From an uncultured Lachnospiraceae bacterium (GTDB taxonomy: Bacteria; Bacillota; Clostridia; Lachnospirales; Lachnospiraceae): DNA of 47,943 nt. The notes below the pieces were generated by a model. The model did not search any database and had not been told where the DNA came from. It saw only the letters and a program-made list of their open reading frames with translations. Below, piece by piece: positions 34,421 through 42,016 of the stretch; the first letter of the stretch is position 1; every line of letters begins with the position of its first letter. Made by a program: the position numbers and the translations under genes. The DNA is taken from positions 1 to 47,943 of the forward strand of contig CANPZE010000020.1 of the NCBI GenBank assembly GCA_947589315.1. Reading direction: 5' to 3'.

Positions 34421-36541
34421 CTATTTACTTTTTATATATTTTACGCGCAACCCATGATTTTTAGCATATTTTTCCGCAATGCTCCCCTTATAGCATCGGA
34501 TCGCTAATTCCTGGTCTGAGCATAATAAAAAGCAATCCTTCCCAATCGCCCGAACCGATTTCGGTAACGTGATTTCTTTTAAATTACCGCACATGCAAAA
34601 GGCATACTCCCCGATTTCTTCCACTCCCTCCGGCAATATGACCCTGGAAAAATCTTCTCCCATAAACGCATGGTCCCCAATACGCTTTAATTGACTCCCC
34701 GGTTCAAAGTCCACTTTGTTAAGGCCGCAGTGGAGGAAGGTGGAAGGGCCTATTTCCGTAATTTCTTTAATAATGGTAATATTTGCGGGAAACAGGCGCT
34801 GGCAGAAGGTGGCGCTGGTCGCGGAGGCCTCCCTGGGAAAACGCATTTCTTTCTCATATATCTGCAGTAAACTCTCGCATTGGGACTGTGGGAGCAGGCC
34901 GGACTGCGTCATGATGAAAAACGGTTCCCCATATAGCATCCGGAGCTCTTCCATGGAAAAATCGGCTGTAGGGATACGGTTCACCCGTTTGGAAAGCTGT
35001 CTCAGCTTCTCCGGATGGCCGCCAAGAAGCAGCCAATCGTCCTCATCCGTGTATTCTTTCGTCTGAATGCCCAATTCCTTCAGACGTTTATATACATAGG
35101 ATTCCTTTTCGCAATATACCACCAGGTCCTTGGAACAGCCCTCGAAGGCGTCCTCTGCAATATACTTCACATAGGACAACATATGGACCTGCTGGGGGAT
35201 GATCAGCGTCTTTAAATTTTTACAGGCTGAAAAGGCCCCGCTTTTTATTTCAAATGGGAGAAACTCTGTCCCATCCTCGGCGAAAGTATAATCAAGATAG
35301 ATTTTTGTAAAAAGATTCCCCCTTATGCTTCCTGTTATATTTCCTCTCTCATCAGTCAGCAGGACCGGATAACCTGCTGTCTCCGTCTCTGACCACTCTG
35401 TCCCCTCTGCGCCTTCCGCCCCTTCCTGCGTATCCCCATCGGATACTGCGACAGTTGCCGGAGGCTGCACAGAACCCGGCAAGGTGACAGACACACAGAG
35501 GGCAATGCCGGCCAAGGTCAGAACAGATGCGCCCGCTGCCCAAAAATTTTTCCGGGAAGAGGACGCCTGCCTGGCGATCCGTCTCACCCTTTTTTCCACA
35601 ATATGCTTTCTGCCCGACATCTGGGTAGAAAAACAGATGCTATGGTTCTCCTTCTTCTGCCCCTTTAGCAGGGATAACAAGGTCTCCCCATATTCCAAGG
35701 ATCGGTCTTGCCCCAAAACCCTTAATGCGCATTCATCGCATGCAAGCTCCCCGTCAATTTCGGACAGGCGGACAGATATCCACAGGAGAGGATGATACCA
35801 GTACAACATACAGCAGATATTTTTTACCACCGCCCAGAGCATATCTCCCTGTCTCCAGTGACAGGTCTCATGGACAAGGATATGGTAAAGCTTCTTGCCG
35901 TCTTCCAGCATCTCCGGCGCGATATAGATCTGCCTGCCAAAAAGAAAGGGGGAGGAGATATTTTCCAGCAGATAAACCTTGCCTGGGATCTCCCGGTATG
36001 GCAGATCTCCCTCATATAAAATCCGTCTCTTCCTAAGCATCCGGTAAAAACGAAGATTTTGAAAGACGATCAGGAAAAATACTACGCCGATGCCAAGCCC
36101 ATAAAGGAGTTGCACAAGCTGTCCTGTCTCAAAAAAGGACCTTGCCGGCGCCATATTTTCCTTGCCCTCTCTTTGCCCTTCACTGCCGGGAAGCCGGGAA
36201 CCGCTTTTCTCCTCCTGCCATTCTGCCGCTTCACCGTCCTGTAGCACAACGGCCTCCTCCCTGTCTTCTGCAGATTCTTTATCAGAACCCTTCTGTTTTT
36301 CCTCTGCCGCTTCCGGCATGGCCTTCGCCTGATTTTCGGCTATCCTTTCCTGAGAAAGCTCATAGAGGCGCAGGACCGAAATCTCGCTGCCAGGCATGGG
36401 AAGCCAGGCGAAAAGCAGGCGGGCCGCCACAAAAATCCACAGCGCATATTGCAATCTGGCTGATATTTTCCCATCTGTAAGCCGCCGCAGGCCGAAAAAC
36501 AAGATCAGCAGCGTGGTTGTTAAAATGATCCTCTCTGCCAT
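34421..36541 (-). CDS. BlaR1-like M56 metallopeptidase with BspA-type leucine-rich repeats
   Basis: The 706-residue membrane protein has the M56 peptidase core of BlaR1/MecR1. HETCHWRQGD (H224, E225, H228) and ELACDECAL (E265) form the zinc site on the cytoplasmic side, between membrane helices at about 5-20, 32-48, 142-160 and 238-258. A long charged segment (65-135) separates the second and third helices. The last helix (about 340-362) leads outside. Instead of a penicillin-binding sensor with SxxK, the outer part (about 370-706) has leucine-rich repeats of the LRR_5/BspA type. Examples are SGAFSACKNLKTLIIP, DHAFMGEDFSRVILPEGVEE and EYAFCMCGNLKEITLPKSV. It follows its BlaI-type repressor by 64 bases. 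It probably cleaves that repressor on an unknown signal. Confidence 0.88.
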   Translation of the reverse strand: MAERIILTTTLLILFFGLRRLTDGKISARLQYALWIFVAARLLFAWLPMPGSEISVLRLYELSQERIAENQAKAMPEAAEEKQKGSDKESAEDREEAVVLQDGEAAEWQEEKSGSRLPGSEGQREGKENMAPARSFFETGQLVQLLYGLGIGVVFFLIVFQNLRFYRMLRKRRILYEGDLPYREIPGKVYLLENISSPFLFGRQIYIAPEMLEDGKKLYHILVHETCHWRQGDMLWAVVKNICCMLYWYHPLLWISVRLSEIDGELACDECALRVLGQDRSLEYGETLLSLLKGQKKENHSICFSTQMSGRKHIVEKRVRRIARQASSSRKNFWAAGASVLTLAGIALCVSVTLPGSVQPPATVAVSDGDTQEGAEGAEGTEWSETETAGYPVLLTDERGNITGSIRGNLFTKIYLDYTFAEDGTEFLPFEIKSGAFSACKNLKTLIIPQQVHMLSYVKYIAEDAFEGCSKDLVVYCEKESYVYKRLKELGIQTKEYTDEDDWLLLGGHPEKLRQLSKRVNRIPTADFSMEELRMLYGEPFFIMTQSGLLPQSQCESLLQIYEKEMRFPREASATSATFCQRLFPANITIIKEITEIGPSTFLHCGLNKVDFEPGSQLKRIGDHAFMGEDFSRVILPEGVEEIGEYAFCMCGNLKEITLPKSVRAIGKDCFLLCSDQELAIRCYKGSIAEKYAKNHGLRVKYIKSK

Positions 36542-36605
36542 AGCTGTCCCCCATTCCTTTTTATCTATTATTTGCAGGATCTGCCAGGCGCTTCCCCCTG
36601 GCCTG

Positions 36606-36974
36606 CTATTTTTTATTTCCCGCCCGTTCCAAAATTGCCCGAAGCTCTTCTAATTCATCCTCCGAAAAGTTTTGCTGCTCTACCATCGTATGTAACATCA
36701 ATCCAAATTTCCCGTGATATACCTTCTTTAGAAATTCCTCCGTCTCTATACGCTCCGCCTCAGCTTCCGGAAGAACCGGATAAAACTGCTTGGTCCTGCC
36801 TTCCACCTGATACTGCACTGCTTTTTTTTCTTCCATACGCTTTAAGTAGGAGATCACGGTATGCTTCGTCCATCCCGTCTCTCCGGCTAATGCTCTGGTC
36901 ATCTGTGTGATCGTCTGTGGGGCAGTTTCCCATAAAAGCTGCATCAGTTTCCATTCTCCGTCTGATAATCTCAT
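36606..36974 (-). CDS. BlaI/MecI/CopY-family repressor
   Basis: This 122-residue winged-helix repressor begins MRLSDGEWKLMQLLWE and continues with HTVISYLKRMEEKKAVQY for the recognition region. The dimerisation half contains EEFLKKVYHGKFGLMLHTMV and ends FSEDELEELRAILERAG. BlaI-family repressors bind dyads and are cleaved when the M56 partner is activated. Aligned by the KVYxGxF and DELEELR anchors to MecI as I recall it, the usual Asn-Phe cleavage position is Thr96-Met97 here; an Asn-Phe pair lies six residues later. AGGAG lies upstream of the ATG. It is the first gene of the pair with the BlaR1-like gene. Confidence 0.92.
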   Translation of the reverse strand: MRLSDGEWKLMQLLWETAPQTITQMTRALAGETGWTKHTVISYLKRMEEKKAVQYQVEGRTKQFYPVLPEAEAERIETEEFLKKVYHGKFGLMLHTMVEQQNFSEDELEELRAILERAGNKK

Positions 36975-37052
36975 TCCTTTTCTCCTATTCTTCTCTGTCC
37001 AGACCGTTCATTTCCTTAATGGGACGATTTCTGGACATAGGGCCCCTTCCGC

Positions 37053-37124
37053 AAAAAAAGGTTGACAATTGTTTACCTATAATTCAAGTATAATAGGCAG
37101 GTAAACAATTGTCAACCTTTTTTT
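37053..37124. promoter_or_regulatory. BlaI-type operator: perfect 26-bp inverted repeat around promoter
   Basis: Bases 37053-37078 are the exact complement of 37099-37124, with a 20-base loop. Each arm contains an ACAATTGT core dyad; the two cores are 40 bases apart. One covers the -35 of the promoter for the repressor gene, the other its first transcribed bases. Each arm ends with seven A or T, so the full repeat can also act as a terminator for rlmH, whose stop is 10 bases away. Confidence 0.85.
37087..37115 (-). promoter_or_regulatory. promoter of the BlaI/BlaR1-like operon
   Basis: On the minus strand the consensus TTGACA (37110-37115) and TATACT (37087-37092) are exactly 17 bases apart. 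The predicted start is an A near 37080, inside the loop of the inverted repeat, leaving a leader of about 105 bases. Confidence 0.85.
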
Positions 37125-37134
37125 AATTTCGTTC

Positions 37135-37614
37135 TCACTTATGGTATGGTTCCCCATGAATAATCCGATAGGCTCGGTAGATCTGCTCTAACAGGATAAC
37201 CCGCATGAGCTGGTGGGGAAATGTCATTTCAGAAAAGCTCAGCCGTTCGCTGGCATCCGCCAGCAGTCCAGGCTCCAGCCCGATCGAACCGCCAATGAGA
37301 AAAATAATATGGCTCTCCCCCTGCACGCCCAAGCGGTGCAGCTTCTCCGCAAAGCCCTCTGAGGAGGTCTGCTTTCCATCGATAGCCAGGGCAATGACGT
37401 AGGCTCCCTCCCGGATATACCTTCGCAGCCGCTCCCCCTCTCTCTGGCGGATCAGCTCTTTTTCCCGCATACCGGCCTTATCCGGGGTCTTTTCATCCGC
37501 CACCTCAATAATCTCCAGATGACAATATCTGTTCAGCCTCTTGCTATACTCCTCAACCGCTGCGGTAAAGTATTTCTCCTTGATCCTGCCCACGGCCAGT
37601 ATTGTGATCTTCAT
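37135..37614 (-). CDS. rlmH: 23S rRNA (pseudouridine-1915-N3)-methyltransferase
   Basis: RlmH methylates pseudouridine 1915 in helix 69 of 23S rRNA using S-adenosylmethionine. The ATG at 37614, with GAGGAG upstream, gives 159 residues starting MKITILAVGRIKEKYF, the normal family length; a longer frame to 37728 overlaps mazF and is not conserved-looking. The SPOUT knot is clear from YVIALAIDGKQTSSEGFA, IIFLIGGSIGLEPGLL, MTFPHQLMRVILLEQIYRAY and the C-terminal RIIHGEPYHK. It follows mazF by 52 bases and is the last gene of the acpS-alr-mazF run. The inverted repeat just beyond it can act as its terminator. Confidence 0.96.
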   Translation of the reverse strand: MKITILAVGRIKEKYFTAAVEEYSKRLNRYCHLEIIEVADEKTPDKAGMREKELIRQREGERLRRYIREGAYVIALAIDGKQTSSEGFAEKLHRLGVQGESHIIFLIGGSIGLEPGLLADASERLSFSEMTFPHQLMRVILLEQIYRAYRIIHGEPYHK

Positions 37615-37666
37615 ATAACTCTCCTCGTTCTGTATAAATGCGGGGCAATACTTTCTACCCGGTTCC

Positions 37667-38014
37667 TTAGCCATCCAGCGCCAGGCTGATGCACAGGGCA
37701 TGGTTGATCCGCTCCAGAACATGGTCATCCAGATGGCATACCTTTTCTTTTAAACGGGATTTATCAATTGTGCGTATCTGTTCCAATAGAATGACGGAAT
37801 CCTTGACCAGGGCATATCTGGAGGCTTCCAGGGGGATATGGGTAGGAAGCTTGGCTTTGTTCATCTTAGATGTGATCGCAGCACAGATCACCGTAGGGCT
37901 GTGCCGGTTCCCCATATCGTTCTGTATGATCAGTACCGGCCGGATCCCTCCCTGTTCCGAGCCAATGACCGGACGCAAATCTGCAAAAAAGATGTCTCCT
38001 CGTTTAATAATCAA
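37667..38014 (-). CDS. mazF: MazF/PemK-type mRNA interferase (NdoA-like)
   Basis: The 115-residue protein resembles Bacillus NdoA/MazF, which cuts mRNA at short sequence sites. A TTG start at 38014 is chosen because it gives an N-terminus, [20 protein letters not shown], aligned with NdoA (MIVKRGDVYFADL), and has GGAG ten bases upstream. A GTG nine bases earlier lies too near that site. Further family parts are [55 protein letters not shown] and the C-terminal CISLALDG. The gene occupies the ndoA place after alr, but the antitoxin gene normally found between them is missing from the 141-base gap. Confidence 0.94.
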   Translation of the reverse strand: MIIKRGDIFFADLRPVIGSEQGGIRPVLIIQNDMGNRHSPTVICAAITSKMNKAKLPTHIPLEASRYALVKDSVILLEQIRTIDKSRLKEKVCHLDDHVLERINHALCISLALDG

Positions 38015-38155
38015 TACGTTCACACTCCATTTCTATCCAATTGGATTCTTCCTGAAGCTTATGTATCTTTTACTGTTTTCCAGCAAGAATCCTGTATTCC
38101 CTATGATTTCCATTTTTTTATGAAGTATACGTATCTGTGCAAATTTTCTGTCCGG

Positions 38156-39322
38156 TCACTCATCCGGATAGTAATCCCTAGTATCCACTACCTTCCCATT
38201 GCGATAATAGACTCTGGGAACTCTCTTTCCCACGCTGCACACCATTTCATAATTAAAAGAGCAGGCCATTTCTGCGACTTCCTCTACGGAAATATAAGCC
38301 TCCCCATCGCGGCCAAACAGGGTGACCCGGTCCCCCTCCCCTGCCTCAGGGATATCCGTTACATCCACCATAAACTGATCCATACACACTCTCCCAATGA
38401 TCGGGGCGCTCTGTCCACGGACCAGGACACGCCCCTGGTTGGAAAGCGCCCGGGGATAACCATCGGCATAGCCCACTGGTATGGTAGCCACCCGCGTAGT
38501 ACGCTTTGTGGTATAGGTCCCGCCATAGCCTACCTCTACCCCGGCAGGAAGGGTCTTCACATAAGAGATATACGCACGAAGCCCCATGGCGGGGATCAAT
38601 TCCAGCCGATTCTTATTTACCTCCTCAGACGGATACAGGCCATACAGGCAGATCCCGTCCCGTACCATATCCAGGTTGGCCTCCTCCATTTCCAGGATCC
38701 CCGCACTATTGGAGGCATGGCGGATGGGGATCTGAACTCCCTCCTGTCTCAGCTCTTCCACGAATTTCAGGTATCGGTCCAGCTGTTCCCTGGCCTTTGT
38801 CTTATCTCTCTCGTCCATTCGGGCAAAATGGGTAAAACACCCCTCCAGATCAATGCCGGGAAGGGCGGCGATCTGCTTTACCGCCTGGATGCTGTCCCTG
38901 CCCGGCAGAAAGCCAATCCGGCTCATACCGGTATCCAGCTTGATATGCACCCTTGCCTTCCTTCCCAGCCTGACGGCTGTCCGGGATAACTCTCTGGCCA
39001 TATCCAGCTGGAATATCGTTGCTGCAATATCATAGACCAGCATCTCCTGGTAAAGGGGAACCGGGGTAACCCCCAGGATCAAAATCGGCTTAACAACCCC
39101 TGCCTGGCGCAGCTCCACCCCTTCCTCCAGGGTAGCCACTCCATATGCATCGGCAACATTCTCCAATGCCTTGGCCAGGGGAACGGCCCCGTGTCCATAG
39201 CCGTCCGCTTTAATGACTGCCATAAACTTCGTACCCGGGCGGGTCAATGCCTTGGCTCCCTTAGCATTTTGGTAGATCGCATCCAAATCGATATCGGCCT
39301 GTACTCTGTAATATTTTTTCAT
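38156..39322 (-). CDS. alr: alanine racemase
   Basis: Alr converts L- to D-alanine for peptidoglycan. The 388-residue PLP enzyme has the lysine region FMAVIKADGYGHGAVPLAKA at about 32-51, VHIKLDTGMSRIGF, HASNSAGIL and the second active-site tyrosine region GYGGTYTTKR. It continues with IPVGYADGYPRALSN and GRVCMDQFMVDVTD. The length is standard. The ATG lies seven bases after the nnr stop with no strong ribosome site, so translation is probably coupled. It stands in the acpS-nnrDE-alr-mazF order known from Bacillus-type chromosomes. Confidence 0.97.
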   Translation of the reverse strand: MKKYYRVQADIDLDAIYQNAKGAKALTRPGTKFMAVIKADGYGHGAVPLAKALENVADAYGVATLEEGVELRQAGVVKPILILGVTPVPLYQEMLVYDIAATIFQLDMARELSRTAVRLGRKARVHIKLDTGMSRIGFLPGRDSIQAVKQIAALPGIDLEGCFTHFARMDERDKTKAREQLDRYLKFVEELRQEGVQIPIRHASNSAGILEMEEANLDMVRDGICLYGLYPSEEVNKNRLELIPAMGLRAYISYVKTLPAGVEVGYGGTYTTKRTTRVATIPVGYADGYPRALSNQGRVLVRGQSAPIIGRVCMDQFMVDVTDIPEAGEGDRVTLFGRDGEAYISVEEVAEMACSFNYEMVCSVGKRVPRVYYRNGKVVDTRDYYPDE

Positions 39323-39329
39323 GATTTTG

Positions 39330-40826
39330 CTATTTCGGCAGGATGGACGGCAATACCTTCAGGATATCCGATGCCATCATGCTGTATCTGCTCCCTTCTT
39401 CCAAATATTTTTCAGAAGCCTCTCCATGCAGGCAGACTCCCAGTACCGCCGCATGCACAGGCGGAGCCCCCTGGGCGGCGAGCCCGGCGATCATCCCCGC
39501 CAGGACGTCCCCTGAGCCTCCTGTGGCCAACCCATTGTTGCCGGTAGTATTGATGTAGACCTGGCGGCCATCGGTTACAATCGTCCTGGCATCCTTGAGC
39601 ACCAGCACCGGACACTCCTCTTTTCCATCTGGCGCTTTAGGGCCTAATGCCAGAAGAGCCTGTTCGATCATCTGCTCCTGCAGGGTTGGCACATCCACCT
39701 GCACCAACCGGCTCATTTCCTTCATATGAGGCGTCAGAATAAAATTGCCTGGCAGCTGCAAGCCCTTCCCCTGGAGCTGCGCCGCCAGAAGATTCAGCCC
39801 ATCCCCATCGATGACCACTGGTTTATTCCGTACTTTCAATACCTGCATTACCAGTTCTTTTGCCAGATCGCTGCAGCCAAGCCCGGGGCCGATAGCGACC
39901 ACATCCGCCCACTCCAATTCTTCTTGCAGCTCCTCCTGGGCATAGGCGCCAACGATGGCTTCCGGAAGACAGGCCTGCAATACCTTTCTATTCTCCTGGG
40001 ACGTCAGCAGCTTAACCAGGCCGCAGCCCATCCGATAAGCGGCCGCCGCAGTAAAATAGCAGGCGCCGCTCATCTGGGGAGAACCTGCGATCACAAGGAC
40101 TCTGCCATAGCTTCCTTTGTTCGTCCGCGGACGGCGGACAGGCAGCCCGGCCTTTGCTTCCTCCCATGTCAGGGTAAATGCAGAAGGCGCCGCCTTTTCC
40201 ACCGCCTTGCCCGGGAAACCGATATCCACTACAGAAATCTGGCCACAGCAGCTACAGCCGGGATAAAGCAGCAATCCTCTTTTATTTACTCCAAAAGTGA
40301 TGGTTTGCTCTGCCTGGACCGCTGTCCCCAGGATCTTTCCGGTCGAGGCGCAGACCCCGGAAGGAATATCCACCGCATACACCCGCGCTTTCTGCCTGTT
40401 GATCCACTGGACCGCCTGGGCGTAGCTGCCGCCCACCTCCCGGGATAAACCAATTCCAAAGATAGCATCCAATATTACATCATATTCTTCTTCCGGAAAA
40501 GAGGTGCTTATCCTTATCTCCAGATTTTCTGCGATCTTCAGCTGGGTCTCCATATCAGGGCTTGCCTTCTCTCTGTCGCCCAGTAGAAGGATCTGCACTT
40601 CATAGCCCTTCTCCCAAAGCAGCCTTGCGGCCGCCACGCCATCGCCTCCATTATTACCCATGCCGCATACTGCCAGTACCTTTGCCGCAAGGCTATTGCC
40701 TGCCATGACACAGCCAGCCACAGCCAGCGCCGCTTTTTCCATAAGCACAACAGAAGGGATCCCCAGCTCCTGGATGGAGATCCTGTCTATTTCTTTTGCT
40801 TCCCCGGCATCCGCTACATACTGCAC
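39330..40826 (-). CDS. nnr: bifunctional NAD(P)H-hydrate epimerase / ADP-dependent dehydratase
   Basis: This 498-residue protein repairs hydrated NADH and NADPH. It has a GTG start with GGGGAG seven bases upstream. The N-terminal YjeF_N epimerase domain (1 to about 215) shows VCGMGNNGGDGVAAARLL, DVILDAIFGIGLSREVGG and VYAVDIPSGVCASTGKIL. The C-terminal ribokinase-like dehydratase domain (from about 225) shows NKGSYGRVLVIAGSPQMSGA, WADVVAIGPGLG, VVIDGDGLNLLA, NFILTPHMKEMSRL and the ATP-site TGGSGDVLAGMIAGL. The fusion is common in bacteria. It is encoded four bases after acpS and directly before alr. Confidence 0.95.
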   Translation of the reverse strand: MQYVADAGEAKEIDRISIQELGIPSVVLMEKAALAVAGCVMAGNSLAAKVLAVCGMGNNGGDGVAAARLLWEKGYEVQILLLGDREKASPDMETQLKIAENLEIRISTSFPEEEYDVILDAIFGIGLSREVGGSYAQAVQWINRQKARVYAVDIPSGVCASTGKILGTAVQAEQTITFGVNKRGLLLYPGCSCCGQISVVDIGFPGKAVEKAAPSAFTLTWEEAKAGLPVRRPRTNKGSYGRVLVIAGSPQMSGACYFTAAAAYRMGCGLVKLLTSQENRKVLQACLPEAIVGAYAQEELQEELEWADVVAIGPGLGCSDLAKELVMQVLKVRNKPVVIDGDGLNLLAAQLQGKGLQLPGNFILTPHMKEMSRLVQVDVPTLQEQMIEQALLALGPKAPDGKEECPVLVLKDARTIVTDGRQVYINTTGNNGLATGGSGDVLAGMIAGLAAQGAPPVHAAVLGVCLHGEASEKYLEEGSRYSMMASDILKVLPSILPK

Positions 40827-40830
40827 ATCC

Positions 40831-41223
40831 TCACTCCCCTTTCTCCTGGGCCACAGCTACCACATAGGCCACCGCATATTCCTCCCGGGTGTCGCTGAGA
40901 GAAATATGGATCCGGCGGATTCCATGCGCTGCGGCAAATTCCCTGGCTTTCCCATATAGTTCTACATAGGGCGCCCCTTTTTCATCCCGCAGGATTTCAA
41001 TATCATTGGGATTGATCCCATCGCAAAACCCAGTCCCAAAAGCCTTGGCCACTGCCTCCTTACCCGCAAAATTCATGGACAGCAGTCCCTGGGGATTCCT
41101 TCTATGGGAAATCAGCTCCCGTTCCCGAGGGGTATAGATCCTCTCCACAAAATGGCTGCTCCTCTCCGCCGCCTGGCTGATCCGTTTCTTTTCCACAATA
41201 TCTGTTCCAATTCCATAAATCAT
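40831..41223 (-). CDS. acpS: holo-[acyl-carrier-protein] synthase
   Basis: AcpS transfers the 4'-phosphopantetheine arm of coenzyme A to acyl carrier protein. The 130-residue protein begins MIYGIGTDIVEKKRI, where the aspartate in GTDIVE binds magnesium. NFAGKEAVAKAFGTGF has the second metal ligand and CoA-binding lysine, followed by ISLSDTREEYAVAYVVA. It is of normal size. Its ATG overlaps the upstream coiled-coil gene stop by four bases, and nnr follows four bases later, so the three are translated from one message. Confidence 0.96.
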   Translation of the reverse strand: MIYGIGTDIVEKKRISQAAERSSHFVERIYTPRERELISHRRNPQGLLSMNFAGKEAVAKAFGTGFCDGINPNDIEILRDEKGAPYVELYGKAREFAAAHGIRRIHISLSDTREEYAVAYVVAVAQEKGE

Positions 41224-41870
41224 AGATTTTCTTCCATATTCCCCTTCCAGACCTTATGTTCCCTGTCAAATACCTCCATGACCTCCGATCCCAGCAAACG
41301 ATGCATATATTTATAAGTCTGGGTATTCCGCATCTCCATGTCCTGCTTTTGCAGGATCCTCTCCTTGAGTTCCTCCCTGGTCTCCTGGATCCATTCCTCC
41401 AGCCTGTCGATCTGCGCCGTATTGTGCATCAGTTCATCATAACATTCCCGCATGCACTCGATCAGCAGTTCTTCATTTGCCTCCTGGATCTGCCTGGGGA
41501 GAAGTTCTTCCAGTTCAAATGCCTCCTGCAATTTCTCATCCAGTTCATTCAAAAGCCGCTGGTTCTCATCCTGCTTTTTTGCCCGGATCGGGCTATCCTG
41601 CTCATGCCCATCCGTCATATTGGCCAGGATATTGTTCATAATAACCTTTCTTGCCTTCTCATAATCCTTAATATCATTGTTGGTCTGTCCCTGCTTTTTA
41701 ATCAATTTATTCAAGCGTTTTTCCAATTGACGGATCGTCTTTGTCTTCCGGTGGTCGGGAAATAACTCATGCCACCCGGGATCCAATGTCAGCAAAGGAT
41801 ATTTTTTGTTTTTCAGCGCCTGACGATAATATAAAATTCTCTCTTCCTCACTTGATTTTTTCCTTGCCAT
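41220..41870 (-). CDS. conserved coiled-coil protein of unknown function
   Basis: The ATG at 41870, with GGAGAATACT just before it, gives 216 residues starting MARKKSSEEERILYYRQALK. I do not recognise a family. The N-terminal 45 residues include LLTLDPGWHELFPDHRKT. From about 48 to the end the sequence is almost wholly helical, rich in Glu, Gln, Lys and Arg with heptad-like leucines, for example EELLPRQIQEANEELLIEC and IDRLEEWIQETREELKERIL. There is no signal peptide or membrane segment, so it should be cytoplasmic. It overlaps acpS by four bases and heads that operon, with its own promoter. Confidence 0.75.
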   Translation of the reverse strand: MARKKSSEEERILYYRQALKNKKYPLLTLDPGWHELFPDHRKTKTIRQLEKRLNKLIKKQGQTNNDIKDYEKARKVIMNNILANMTDGHEQDSPIRAKKQDENQRLLNELDEKLQEAFELEELLPRQIQEANEELLIECMRECYDELMHNTAQIDRLEEWIQETREELKERILQKQDMEMRNTQTYKYMHRLLGSEVMEVFDREHKVWKGNMEENL

Positions 41871-41917
41871 AGTATTCTCCAATCTTACCCAGAAATTGTA
41901 TACGATCTTTCTCCTAA

Positions 41918-41923
41918 ATTATA
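41918..41923 (-). promoter_or_regulatory. -10 of promoter for the coiled-coil/acpS operon
   Basis: On the minus strand TATAAT is preceded by TGG, an extended -10. A -35 at the expected distance is weak (TGTTCA). It lies 48 bases ahead of the coiled-coil gene. Confidence 0.5.
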
Positions 41924-41956
41924 CCACACTCCAAATAGATTGAACATATTTGTACA

Positions 41957-41985
41957 TTGATTATTTTCGTTTTTTTCGCTATACT
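41957..41985 (+). promoter_or_regulatory. promoter of the UDP-sugar pyrophosphorylase gene
   Basis: TTGATT (41957-41962) and TATACT (41980-41985) are 17 bases apart. AAGGAGG follows and the start codon is at 42017. Confidence 0.7.
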
Positions 41986-42016
41986 ACTACCAACAAAAGG
42001 TAAGGAGGAAAAGGCG

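Noticed and set aside
37062-37094. Plus-strand promoter in the blaI operator region (TTGACA and TATAAT)
   Set aside because: On the plus strand the two hexamers are 21 bases apart, outside the functional range, and no plus-strand gene follows.
38034-38125. A 26-codon minus-strand frame (starting MEIIGNTGF) between alr and mazF as a candidate antitoxin
   Set aside because: It has no ribosome site, is far shorter than MazE/EndoAI antitoxins and shows no ribbon-helix-helix or MazE-like pattern.
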